A stretch of DNA of 64,000 bases, from contig NC_089395.1 in NCBI RefSeq assembly GCF_003171515.1, forward strand, positions 62,001 to 126,000, given 5' to 3'. The number at the start of each line of letters is the position of its first letter. Position 1 is the stretch's first letter. This DNA comes from Pyrenophora tritici-repentis (lineage: Eukaryota > Ascomycota > Dothideomycetes > Pleosporales > Pleosporaceae). The notes below the pieces were generated by a model. The model was not told the origin of the DNA. It saw only the letters and a list, made by a program, of their open reading frames with translations, and searched no databases. The position numbers and the translations under genes were made by a program. Positions 23,768 to 33,331 of this stretch are shown here, one piece after another.

Positions 23768-24424
23768 TATAGCAACGGCGAGGTAGATAATAGCTGCAAA
23801 TAGAGACGCGTTGATGGAGTATAGGTGAGTGTGGTGGGTGATAAGTAGTAAGTGAAGTGTCGCAGAAGGAGAATATTGTTGCCAGGCCGTTAGCCGGAAA
23901 TTTAGTAGCTTATTTGCTAGAAATATAGCAAAAAAGAGTGTATTTTAGGTTATAACTAGGTTTCGAACTTACGCACTACACCTAAAAATCATCGTGAGAT
24001 TGCCCCTCCACCAAGTCCTTCAGCCCCAAGTTTCCAACCGCCCCATCCAACCAAGCTAAGCAAGCTGACTGAGCGAGCGCCTATCCCTAAGCTCGCTCGG
24101 CTTGCAAGCGCGCACTGCGCGCTCAGCTCATTCGGCTTGGTCAAAACGTCCAAGCCGAGCGAGCTGAGCGAGCCGGCTCGCTCGTTGACAAGTATGTACG
24201 TACTATACTTAACTATATTCTTTACGTTAGATACGACGCCTCTATTAATTATCTATAGTATTGTTACTATACTGCGTTGTGATGACCCGCCCCTACGGCA
24301 TCACTACTACCCTCTAATAAGTCTAATTTGTAAGGGGCTACGCTTAGGGAGCAATTGCATAGGTTTACTGAAGTTGTATTTAATGGAGAACTACAGATCT
24401 ATCTACTAGAGGGCTTATATCCAC
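23768..24424. other. Non-coding: hAT-2 5' flank and AT-rich spacer
   Basis: 23768-24194 is the 5' non-coding end of hAT-2 with subterminal GCTCGCTCGGCTT-type repeats. 24195-24416 is AT-rich sequence with no recognisable gene; its TA-richness is in keeping with old RIP-mutated DNA. 24417-24424 is the left target duplication of hAT-3. Confidence 0.5.
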
Positions 24425-27400
24425 CAGAGATGCCAACAATCAAATCAATCAAGCTTCAGGCCCTATACTTGCTTTGATTGACGTTTTCTTGGTGTTGAGC
24501 TTGCTTTGATGGGCTTGATAGGTCGATCAGTGAGGCTTGATTGGTGAGCTTGATGGGCTTGATCGCTAGGTAGCCTTAGGAAGCTCCGAAGAGTGAAAAA
24601 GGCGGTTTCTGGAGCCAAAAAAAGGCAAAACGAGAAGTTAGTATAGAGTTTCGAACACAAAGCAAAAAAGGCCGCAACTATCTGCTCTAGAGAGAGGTCC
24701 TTCTAGGAGCGCGTTTGAGGGAGAATAGCAGTGTTGCGTAGTATATAACCTGAAGTCTTATTGCGCGCGAGTAATCAAGAAAAGATAAGATTGTATCGCT
24801 ATCGCCGTTGAAACCCAGCTACTCGGGAGTCTCTACGTTGAGCAGAGTGCTCACAAGCTATCCTCATCGTTCACTAGCAGTATATGCCCCAACAGCAGTA
24901 TACAGCAGGGACAGTAACCTCTCTAAGGCCTTTGGATAGGATATATCGAAGCTTAAGACTCATTAATCGACGCGGAGGCAGGCGGTATTATTCAGTGGAT
25001 GGGCGTTGTAAGGTAGGCGAGACGTCTATTTTAAGAAGTAGTCAGCTACGCTCTGCTAGGTATATTGAAGCTGTAAGAAGCAGCTATCCTGATGACCCTA
25101 GAGGTCGTAGACGAGGATGGAGATGGGCTGTACTTACCGGAATCGCTAGGTTGCTCCCACGCTGTGAGGTTGTACAACTGCTCAAGGTCGTGATCTGAGA
25201 GTTGGCTTGTAGCTGACGTCGGCAGCTTTATGCCAGCGGCATTCCAAGCCCGTACACATTGAAGCGCGGCGAGTATTTGTGACCCAATCTTGCGCCGTCG
25301 CGGAGCAAGTAGATCTCCTAGTTCACTAAACATGCGCTCGCACTCGCAACTGCTCGCTGGAATACTCAACACGTCAATCGCAAAGCGTGAGAGGTCGGGA
25401 TACTTAGACTGAAGCTGTACCCAGTACTTGATAGGGTTGCCGTCAACGTTAGGGCTGTTGTGCTGCTTACTCGTCCACTTTGGCTCCAATTTGCGCCACC
25501 TGTCGTACTCATCTGTGAGCTCATCATCGTCCTCGCTATCGCTTATGATGTACGAGATAGCCTCGTCAATAGCGCCGTTATCACGCTCTTTTGAGGGCTT
25601 TGTTGGAGGAGTAGAGGTCGTATACTCTGCCCAAAGAGCACGAAAGTCAGCCATACAGGCGACGAGCCACTCAGGCTTATCACGCCACGCCTTCTCGCAA
25701 TAGCGTCGATAGTACGGGTGAAGAGCGCAGGCCGCAAAGTACGCGGGTGAGTCGTCGAGTTTACTGTAGTAGTCGTTGAGCTTCTCCCACGCTGCGCGAA
25801 AGTTGATAGAGATGTGATCTTCAGGCGCCTCGCGCTGCTCAAAATCAACCCTCTCGTACTGCCGGAGACGCTGCTCAAAGCGCCCCATAAGGAACTCAAA
25901 CACTGGTATAACCTCGTATATCGCACCGAAACGGCCACATTTGCCTCTGCCTTCAAGGCGCTTTGTAGCATCTTTCAGCGGCTTCAGCACCTCAATATAC
26001 TCAGTTATAACAGCCCAATCAGCAGCTGTGAGGCCCTTAGATCTCATCCAAGCAGGCGCCTGGGGCTTCTTGTTGTTCTTCGTTCGGGCGTGTGAGTCGG
26101 CAACGCGCTGCTGTTCCACGTAGAAACAAACGTAGGAGTTGAACGCGGGTTGTAGTAATACAGCTCTCTCAAACGCTGAACAAAAGGAGTTCCAGCGCGT
26201 AACGCAAGGCTTTACAGGCTCGAGTATTTGGAATTTAGCGTCGTCGTCGGCCGGTAAGTCCTGCCTCGCGAGGCGCTGAAAGTTCGCGAACATGTCGTAC
26301 TGTTGTGGCGTTTTGATGTAGCTAATAACGTCTATAAGCGTGCCTAATGGGCCCTGCTTACGCCACTCGTTGAGGTATTTCTCTTCCTCCTGTACAGCGT
26401 TAGAAAGCTTCATTGAAAAGAACAGGTAGACTTACAGCCAAGTTCTCGTCGTTGTTAAAGGCGTCCTTGTTTGAGCCAAATATAATCGACTGGCCAACTA
26501 AGTTGATTGTATGAGCGCTACAACGTAGCCGGCGATGCTTAGACTTAAAGCCAAACTTCGCTCCAAGGGTCGCGATAGCAGTGTCGTTATTGAACGCGTT
26601 GTCGAGCATAAAGTAGCCAACGTTCTGCGCAGTTATATTAAACTTCTGCAGAGTTTCAGCGACACAATCAGCTATCCTGTCGCCAGTATGGGCACCTGAG
26701 AGCTGCGGCAGGTCAATAGCAACGTCCCTAAGGTCGCCCTCAGCCGTGGCAAAGTGAGCGACAATACCGAAGAAGCCACGCTTGCCACCTTTAACGGTCC
26801 ACCCATCAAAGCTTATATGTATCTTGCTCGCCGCGCAACGCAGCTCATCGACGACCTGAGGCTGCATGAAGTTGTACAGCCTCATCACAAACTGCGCAAC
26901 GCTTGTGCGACTACTCCAGAGCGCCTGCTCAGCTTCAGGATTCGCGAAATGTATCATCCTGCGGAAAGCTGGATCTTCGAACTGGCAGAGGGCGAGGTTG
27001 TTGTCAACAAGCCAGCTAACAGCTGCTATTCGAAAGGACTGTACGTCGAAGTTTCCTATCTCGTTCGCAACCCTTTGGCTAACGCCGAAGCCGCCCTTCA
27101 GCATCATTTCTAGCGATTTCTGGCCTCCAAGAAGCTGCTGAGGCGGTTGCTCGCCAGCGTTTGTTATTCCATGATCCCTATTTAGGTGCCTCGCAGCAGT
27201 ACTAGTTGCCTCCGTCGTCTCCGCAAAGCCAGCAGTCGCTGCTTTACGCTTGTGACAGATGTGGCACAGCCAGAATATCCTGTTGGTATTACTGCGGAGA
27301 GTAAGCCGATAACCGTAGTTGTATACCCAGCTTTTCTTCTGCTTCTGTGTCCGAAGAGGCTTCATATACCGTGGCAGGCGACTCCAGTTAATGCCATCAA

Positions 27401-28104
27401 AGTTATCGGCCATACGCGGGTCGAAGTCAGGCTCTGGCTCGCCTTCATCTACCGCTTCAGACGCCGCTGCAGCTACCTCAGAGGCTTCAACAGGCGCGAC
27501 AATCGCATCTTCGGGTATAGAGTCGCGCAACTGCATCTCGAAATCAACGCCTTGGCTCGCGGCCAGTATAGCTCGACGCGGCGACGTTGGCGGAGTCTCG
27601 CGCTGTGTATCCTCGTCGATAACGAAAGGGTGAGATGGCTGCGAAGCTTCGATAGTTATAGGCTGTGATTTACTGCCTTTCTGGCGTTTTGAGCGACCAG
27701 CGGCGGCAACAGGAGCGGCAGCAGGGCGTTTACGAGGATGCCTAGGGTCTGGCATAATAGCAACGGGTAGCACTAGGAATAGAACATGTAGAGAATTGTG
27801 TTAATCATTGTGCTACGGGAACTAAGATCTATATCTCCGCCGGCTAACGTTGTGGGCGCTATGCCCTGTACGTACTAGCCTTTAAGTGAGAGAAGATGGG
27901 ATGGAACCTAGGTTATACCAAAATCTACGACTTCACGTTCTACGATATAGCCAGGATCAAGCCTATCAAGCTCACCAATCAAGCCTGCTTGATGGGCTTG
28001 ATTTGCTTGTACTTTTGAGCAGTCTGGGCTTGATTTGGCTTGATTGTATTCACTCAATCAAATCAATCAAGCCCATCAAGCAGGCTTGATTGTTGGCATC
28101 TCTG
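24425..28104 (-). mobile_element. hAT-3 DNA transposon, complete
   Basis: Terminal inverted repeats CAGAGATGCCAACAATCAA at both ends; perfect 8-bp duplication ATATCCAC (24417-24424, 28105-28112). Subterminal CTTGATGGGCTTGAT repeats occur at both ends. Its TIR core GCCAACAATCAA resembles the GCAACAATCAA of the MITEs, making this the best candidate class of mobilising transposase. The noncoding 24425-25045 segment carries repeats but no recognised gene. Confidence 0.96.
25046..27755 (-). CDS. hAT-3 transposase, apparently intact, one intron
   Basis: Exon 1 is 27755-26436 (440 codons, MPDPRHPRKRP) and exon 2 is 26389-25046, about 887 residues. The 46-bp intron (26435-26390) has GTAAGT donor, TTCTAACGC branch region and TACAG acceptor, phase 0, and joins NDENLA to EEEKYLNEW. 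The join aligns with the intronless hAT-1 protein. Domains: basic N-terminus, zinc finger (WLCHICHKRK), SFDGWTVKGGKRGFFG, YFMLDNAFNNDTAI, CSAHTINLVGQ, and dimerisation region SSCECERMFSELGDLLAP. It cuts and pastes hAT ends and makes 8-bp duplications. A second GTAAGT near 25133 could remove part of the tail (after PSDSG). The GTG at 27773 was not used because MPDP matches the paralogues. No inactivating lesion was seen. Confidence 0.9.
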
Positions 28105-28112
28105 ATATCCAC

Positions 28113-28452
28113 GCGGCGTTCGGATAAATAAGCTCCCCGCTATCCTAAGTGCTATGGCAATGCACCGAGGTCTCACCAAGGATATAGCCAAAGGGCTCTA
28201 GCCCATCACATTTGTAACGGCGCAGGCAAGACTACTTGGATCAGTATCGGCGGTAGTGTCACTCAGAGGCATATAGGAGTGCGTGGGACATCAAACGAGC
28301 CTTGATTCGAATAGACACCTATAGGCCTTATACAAAAGGATATCAAAAGTCTACAGAACTAGCTACAGGAAGTGTCTCCCTATATACCTGTCCAGGTCGG
28401 GTCCGAGTCAGGTCCGACCCTAGGACAACGGACTGAGGAGTGGGCGGCAGAT
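28113..28452. other. Non-coding spacer between hAT-3 and a solo LTR
   Basis: No ORF, RNA gene or repeat recognised. It probably continues the sequence left of hAT-3 (24195-24416), the pre-insertion locus. Confidence 0.4.
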
Positions 28453-28690
28453 TGTCAGAATATGGGCATATCTTGGGTGGTGGACAGAATCCGGGTGTGG
28501 ATCGGAGCACCCGGATTCTATGGATCAGTCAGATTAGTCAGCGCGGAGATCCACCGCGATCCATCTAATCCAACCCCTTTGGATCAGCGTGGATCAGGGC
28601 AGACACAAGAACAACTCAGATCAGATCAAGCAATACGATCAATAATTCATCATTATTCACCCATCTTTGATAATCCATCTCAATCTGACA
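28453..28690 (+). repeat. Solo LTR, distant relative of Copia-2 (238 bp)
   Basis: TGTCAGAATATGGGCATATC...CATCTCAATCTGACA, opposite in orientation to the Copia-2 LTR, whose end is ATATGCCCATATTCTGACA. The flanks CAGAT/CAAAT look like a decayed 5-bp duplication. There is no internal region, so LTR-LTR recombination is likely. Confidence 0.8.
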
Positions 28691-28798
28691 CAAATACTCC
28701 CTCCAATCCCGTTCCGGAATGGGTCTGAAGCTTGGCATTATTATAACAGCGTTACACTAAACCCATGTCTCCTAGACCTAAGGAATTGTTTATGTAAA
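28691..28798. other. 3' flank of the cysteine-rich gene
   Basis: No ORF. It holds ACTCCCTCCAATCCCGTTCC at about 28696-28715, resembling one end of a Tc1/mariner-type element, but no partner end was found. Confidence 0.3.
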
Positions 28799-29131
28799 TC
28801 AGTGACCGATATTTACCCAGCAATCAGAGTCGAAGCCATTACTGCAGGCAAGCTTGAAATCGCAATTATTGAGCCCAGTGGTAAAAAATCCATCGATCTT
28901 GCAGTATTTGTGCCCGTCTTCGAAGGTCTCTACCGAGGTTTTGCCGCTGAACCAGTTTTGGCAGACAGATACGGTTTTAGTGTCGTCGATATTACCACAG
29001 CGGCAATAACGGTACCCAGCGCAGGCATTGACCATGGCCGGCGCGACGGCAAGGATAGCAAGAGTAGGAACCTAGTTATTATTAGCTAAGTAAAAATAAA
29101 GGAAGATGAGATATGGTAGTTATACCTTCAT
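28799..29131 (-). CDS. Small secreted 8-cysteine protein A (candidate effector)
   Basis: Exon 1 is 29131-29126 (Met-Lys only); the intron is 29125-29072 (54 bp, GTATAA donor, GCTAATAA branch-like site, CTAG acceptor, phase 0); exon 2 is 29071-28799. The 92-residue product starts MKVPTLAILAVAPAMVNA, a clear signal peptide, with mature protein from CAGYRYCRC. Its eight cysteines follow C-x5-C-x-C-x11-C-x19-C-x12-C-x5-C-x7-CW. The gene at 42267 shares C-x5-C-x-C, DG(H/R)xYC, NNC-x5-C and final CW, plus the tiny first exon and phase-0 intron. TATATA lies near 29252, about 120 bp upstream. Secretion and disulfide bonding are inferred; function is unknown. An unspliced reading from 29035 would lose the signal peptide. 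The weak donor makes the first exon the least certain part. Confidence 0.82.
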
Positions 29132-29517
29132 TATAAGGTGAAGGAGTAGCGATAATGTGCGTATTTGTTTGTTCGGAGATGGAAGGAAGTTCTAATGTAT
29201 TTTGTTGACTGATGTGCCAAACAAAAAGCTAATGGAATAGAGGCAATATATACCTGTGACGATGAAGAGATACAATTCGTAAGTCTAACAGCTCAACGAG
29301 GTAGCGCCGAAAGTCTGTGTATCCCTAGGTGATCTAACACGAGAGAAGGCGCTCGGGCGAGAGTACCCCAACACGAGGACGGCGGTAATCCCTAGGCGAT
29401 CCAACACGAGAGAAGGCGCTCGGGCGAGAGTACCCCAACACGAGGACGGCGGTAATCCCTAGGCGATCTAACACGAGAGAAGGCGCTCGGGCGAGAGTAC
29501 CCTAACACGCTTACTAG
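29132..29517. repeat. 67-bp tandem repeats from a degraded TPR region, plus 5' flank of protein A gene
   Basis: Units begin at 29331, 29398 and 29465 (67 bp apart) and each encodes EKALGREYPNTRTAV or a close variant, the core of kinesin-light-chain-type TPRs in fungal NLR proteins. 67 is not a multiple of 3, so no long frame survives. 29132-29330 is the upstream region of the minus-strand gene. Confidence 0.8.
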
Positions 29518-29573
29518 CACAGAAGGCAACAATCAAATAAGTGGGGCTTAGGATTCAATATTTGATTTGTTTG

Positions 29574-29799
29574 TGTCAGATTGTGATGGGTTATCAAAGA
29601 CGGGGATAATAGTATAATAATATGATTGGGATCGATTGTATTGTTCTGGTCTGATCTCGTGTGTTCTGTTGTCCAACGCTGTTCGATCAGTTGGGTCGCG
29701 GTGGATTGTGCGCGCTGACTAATTTAACTGATCCACAGAATCCACAGCTCCGAACACCCGGATTTTGTCCACCACCCAAAATATGCCCATATTCTGACA
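29574..29799 (-). repeat. 3' LTR of Copia-2 (226 bp)
   Basis: Adjoined by a purine-rich tract on the coding strand (the inverse of CACCCCCTCAGCTC). Confidence 0.95.
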
Positions 29800-29830
29800 C
29801 ACCCCCTCAGCTCAAGAGCCTTGAGCTGGA

Positions 29831-32800
29831 TTAACCACAGCTAAGCTGCTCTAATTGAGCTTGGATCTCTACAACAGGTGACTGATTGTGTGGCTCTCGA
29901 TCCCTAACTTCGACCAGCCCTAGTTGGATCAGAAAGCCCGTCCACTGGTTTACTGGGAGTACTTTGGTGAGGCCATCAGCTATCATCTCAGAGGATTTTG
30001 TGTATACTACTTTGATCCTCTGGTTCGTCACTTCCTGTCGGAGCCAATGGTTGTGGATATCTACGTGTCGGAGCTTCGTGGTGAGTCTTGATACTGCTTG
30101 AGTTACAAGACGGATCGTCTGTTGATTGTCGCATTGGATAGTGATCGTAGGACTCGGTAGCTTAACCTTAAGTTCACTGATCAATCGTGAGGTAAAGATC
30201 GCTTCTTTGGCTACTTGTGAGAGTGCTAAGAGCTCTGCTTCAGTTGTTGAAGTAGTGACGGTATCTTGCTTGCTAGATCGCCAGGCGATCAGCCCGCCGA
30301 AGAGTTTAATCGCGTAGCCCTGAGAGCTTTTGCGATCCAGAGTGTTGTCTGCAAATGATGCGTCACTGGCTACCTGCATAGCGGTGCCGCCACCCAATCG
30401 TAATGTCAGCCACTTAGTGTCGGATAGGTAGAGTAACACTCGATCCGCAGCCTGTTGGTGTTCCTGACTTGGGTTGGCGAGAAATCTGGCTAGTCTAGAC
30501 GTCGCAAAAGCAATATCCGGGCGTGTATTGACAGCGGCGTAGAGGAGAGAGCCAATCTTCCGCTGGTATCGATTGATCTCAGACGGGGTAGCTAGTCCTT
30601 CTCTGGGCATGAGCTCGCTGGTCGCCATAGGAGTATCGTGGCGGATTGTCTGATCGTCCACTAGTCTATTGATCTTTTCATAGTAGGCAACCTGGGAGAG
30701 GTGGATCAGTTGTTTGGATCGATCCCTGATCACCTCGATCCCAAGGAACCACTGTAGATCGTCTCCACCAGTGATGGAGTATCGCTGCTTGAGCTGATCC
30801 ATTGCTTCTTGAGCCTTCTTGGATTGATCCTTGCCATAGGCTAGGATGATATCGTCTACGTAGTAGAAGATGATGATTCCGTCTTTGATCATACAGCAGG
30901 GCTCGTGGGGTACAATCTGGAACCCAAGTTGAGTGAGCGTCGCTGTGAGATCCTTCTGCCAAAGGAGTGGGGATATTCTTAGCCCATAAAGAGCTTTCTT
31001 GATCCGTAGGATAGTGCCGGGCTTCTGATAACCCTTTGGCATCCGCATGTAGACCTCTCGATCTAACGATGCGTGGACGAAGGCGTTGGTAACGTCGTAC
31101 TGTTTTAGTTCAAGATTGTGTTTGGCAGCGATTGCCATAAGTAGTCGAAATGATCGGCTAGCTAGAGTAGCGGCGTAGGTGTCTTGGGAGGTGATATTGC
31201 GCTGCTGATCACCCCGCACAACTAATCGAGCTTTGCACTTAATGAATTGATTGGCTTTGTTAAATTTGTAGACATACACCCACATGCAGTCTAGAATCTG
31301 GTGTCCTTTAGATTTAGCTGCTTGGTAGGGTACTTCTTCCCACGAATTGGTGACTTTGTGGCTGTCGAGATGTGCACGTTGTGCTTCTTTAAATAGCTCT
31401 CCTAAAGGGTGCTGATCAAGATCAGTCCTGGCTGTCGGTGGATCAGGAAGTTGTGATTGATGGATCTTGACTCCTTTGGCGAGTAGCCGGTGAAGTTGTG
31501 CCTTGTCGATTGGGCTTCCATTGTGAGTGCCTATAGTCCCTGCCTTTAATCCAGCCATGAACGCTGCGGCCCATGGAACTGTTTTGGATGATTGGATCTC
31601 AGGAGTGGATCGAACATTTCCACTCATAAACTGGGCGAGCAGGACTGCTGGTGGAGGTGTTGATGGAGGAGTTGGGTAGTGATCTTGGATCTTTCGACCA
31701 TTGTAGTACCCTGGCGGATCTTCTTCCTCCTCTGTGGTATTGATGCTTTCGTCGTCTTCATGAAACGACTCCGTCCCGGTGTCTGGGATCGGTGGTGGGA
31801 GCTCGATAGTCCTAACGTATGCTGCGATCTCTGAAAGAGTGCTGTGCATAAGGCTATCCATTAGGTCTTCAATTGTCCCATCAAATATTGTATTTTCGTC
31901 GAAGGTCACGTCTCTTGTGCTGATGACTTTGGCGAGTGATGGGATCCAAATCCGATAGATATTGGATGATTGATATCCAACTAGGTAGCCGATCCAGGCT
32001 TTTGGATCAAGCCGCTGTAGTCTTGATTTGCCTCTGTGGGTATCATCAGTCATCGCAAAAGCTTTGCACCCATAGGCTTTGAGGTATGCTAGGTAGGGCT
32101 TCTTGATCGACGTGACTATCCCATTTGCTAGTGATACGCGCGTGAAGAATACTTCGTAGGGTGTTTTCCACTGGTTACTGTAGTTTGGCGTTCGATTGTA
32201 GAGGTGTACAGCAGCCCGAGTGATCTCTGGCCAGAGTTCCCATGGTAGATTGGCGTCAAGTCTCATTGTGCGTGCCTTCTCCTTATTCACACCCCCTGAG
32301 CGTTCAGCTCCACCGTTTTGAGCTTGAGTATCTGGTGCTGAAGGCTCGACAGCAATGCCTTGGCCTCTGATCCATCGCTCGACGTCTGGTTTGACTGTGG
32401 TGATCTCGTTGTCGGTTTCGATCACTTTTGGGGTGATGTTGTATTGGTTTTGGAGGAAAGTGAGGAAATTGGATAGTACTCGGATGATCGATTTCGCCGT
32501 TCGGTTATCTGTGAGATAGAAATCCCACTGAAATCGCGAGTACCTATCGGTAATTAGCAATTGGCTTTTCTCTTTGTTGTAGGATTGATTCTCATAGGAG
32601 TGGAAATCAATGGCGAGCCTCTCTGCGGGTCCCTGATCATTGATCCGTGGAGCGCGGCTGATCTGTCGTCGGATTTTCGCTCGGCCACACGCATCGCACT
32701 GCACTGTCGTTACCCCTTTAACTCGCACCCCCTCAGCTTGCTGGACTAGGTGCTCGATCGCTGCTGGCCCTGGGTGTCCCAGTCTTTTGTGCCAGAGGAG

Positions 32801-33328
32801 AGCAGGCGCCTGTTGGGGTCGCCGGCGCGTTCGGGACGTTTGTGAGTGGGCGTGTAGGGCTACTCTGTCCTCTGATCCATTTGGCCGATACTCCAGTACC
32901 CATTGACCATATAGCTCTGCCAGCTCGCAGACGGTTGATCCATCTGATCGCTTGACCGCTGTGGGATCCGATTGGGTATCCCACCAGAGTCCTTGCTTTC
33001 TCAGTACTCTAAATGAGACGATATTGCAGAGGATGTCTGGGCAGATTGCTACGTCGTGGAGCACGAGTTTCTCTACTCTCTGTTTATGTTCAAGCTGTAT
33101 GACTATTGATCCATATCCCTTGATCCAAATCTGGCTATTGCCTGCCCATATGAAATCTCCATGGATCGGTGGCCGATAGTTGTGGATCCGATCGGGGTTG
33201 TTCGTGATATGGCACGTCGATCCTGAGTCAAAGATGAAGGAGTTGCTTAGTGGGTAATCGTGCCGATTCGATAGGGAGGATACAGCGGCGAACATGGCGT
33301 CGATCTTCGATATCTGTCGTCCATTTAG
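29831..33328 (-). CDS. Copia-2 Pol (protease, integrase, RT, RNase H), read through from Gag
   Basis: 1154 codons are open from ATG 33295, and the frame is open back to the Gag stop at 33329. In order: protease FDSGSTCHIT; HHCC zinc finger (HKRLGHPG, CDACGRAK); integrase D,D-35-E type core (LAIDFHSYE, IETDNEITTV, AQNGGAERSGG); RT (KARLVVRGDQQRN, FYYVDDIILAYG); RNase H (SDASFADNTLDRKSS, TTSTTEAELLALSQ, CDNQQTIRL). It copies RNA to cDNA and inserts it. No lesion was found; with identical LTRs, this is the strongest candidate in the window for an autonomous, recently active copia. Expression as Gag-Pol probably needs suppression of UGA. Confidence 0.95.
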   Translation of the reverse strand, partial: LNGRQISKIDAMFAAVSSLSNRHDYPLSNSFIFDSGSTCHITNNPDRIHNYRPPIHGDFIWAGNSQIWIKGYGSIVIQLEHKQRVEKLVLHDVAICPDILCNIVSFRVLRKQGLWWDTQSDPTAVKRSDGSTVCELAELYGQWVLEYRPNGSEDRVALHAHSQTSRTRRRPQQAPALLWHKRLGHPGPAAIEHLVQQAEGVRVKGVTTVQCDACGRAKIRRQISRAPRINDQGPAERLAIDFHSYENQSYNKEKSQLLITDRYSRFQWDFYLTDNRTAKSIIRVLSNFLTFLQNQYNITPKVIETDNEITTVKPDVERWIRGQGIAVEPSAPDTQAQNGGAERSGGVNKEKARTMRLDANLPWELWPEITRAAVHLYNRTPNYSNQWKTPYEVFFTRVSLANGIVTSIKKPYLAYLKAYGCKAFAMTDDTHRGKSRLQRLDPKAWIGYLVGYQSSNIYRIWIPSLAKVISTRDVTFDENTIFDGTIEDLMDSLMHSTLSEIAAYVRTIELPPPIPDTGTESFHEDDESINTTEEEEDPPGYYNGRKIQDHYPTPPSTPPPAVLLAQFMSGNVRSTPEIQSSKTVPWAAAFMAGLKAGTIGTHNGSPIDKAQLHRLLAKGVKIHQSQLPDPPTARTDLDQHPLGELFKEAQRAHLDSHKVTNSWEEVPYQAAKSKGHQILDCMWVYVYKFNKANQFIKCKARLVVRGDQQRNITSQDTYAATLASRSFRLLMAIAAKHNLELKQYDVTNAFVHASLDREVYMRMPKGYQKPGTILRIKKALYGLRISPLLWQKDLTATLTQLGFQIVPHEPCCMIKDGIIIFYYVDDIILAYGKDQSKKAQEAMDQLKQRYSITGGDDLQWFLGIEVIRDRSKQLIHLSQVAYYEKINRLVDDQTIRHDTPMATSELMPREGLATPSEINRYQRKIGSLLYAAVNTRPDIAFATSRLARFLANPSQEHQQAADRVLLYLSDTKWLTLRLGGGTAMQVASDASFADNTLDRKSSQGYAIKLFGGLIAWRSSKQDTVTTSTTEAELLALSQVAKEAIFTSRLISELKVKLPSPTITIQCDNQQTIRLVTQAVSRLTTKLRHVDIHNHWLRQEVTNQRIKVVYTKSSEMIADGLTKVLPVNQWTGFLIQLGLVEVRDREPHNQSPVVEIQAQLEQLSCG

Positions 33329-33331
33329 TCA
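33326..33331 (-). other. Gag-Pol junction: in-frame UGA CUA
   Basis: Gag ends GAT GAT TGA, followed by CTA AAT GGA in the same frame, open into Pol. UGA followed by CUA is a known high-readthrough context in eukaryotes. That it is used here is inference. Copia-4 has the same arrangement with TGA CCA (56893-56898). Confidence 0.75.

Larger units (their letters stand above)
20718..24194 (-). mobile_element. hAT-2 DNA transposon, decayed, carrying two MITEs
   Basis: A minus-strand transposase is flanked by GC-rich subterminal repeats built on GAGCGAGC/GCTCGCTCGGCT (20728-20850; 24080-24190). Probable ends are CAGATGTCAATGAGC at 20718 and the inverse of TACTTGTCAACGAGC ending at 24194, which are similar but imperfect. 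No clean 8-bp duplication was found, so the outer limits are approximate. Confidence 0.75.

Noticed and set aside
20710..24202. Target duplication for hAT-2 (GTGTGCCA against TGTACGTA)
   Set aside because: Similarity is weak even allowing for RIP; ends left approximate.
24884..25198. ORF of 104 residues at the hAT-3 3' end
   Set aside because: Overlaps the transposase tail antisense and shows no recognisable motif.
28691..28715. ACTCCCTCCAATCCCGTTCC looks like a Stowaway or mariner end
   Set aside because: No inverse partner or TA-flanked second end was found nearby; not listed as an element.
29331..29509. Regular repeats as a CRISPR array
   Set aside because: Direct tandem repeats with no unique spacers, in a eukaryotic sequence.
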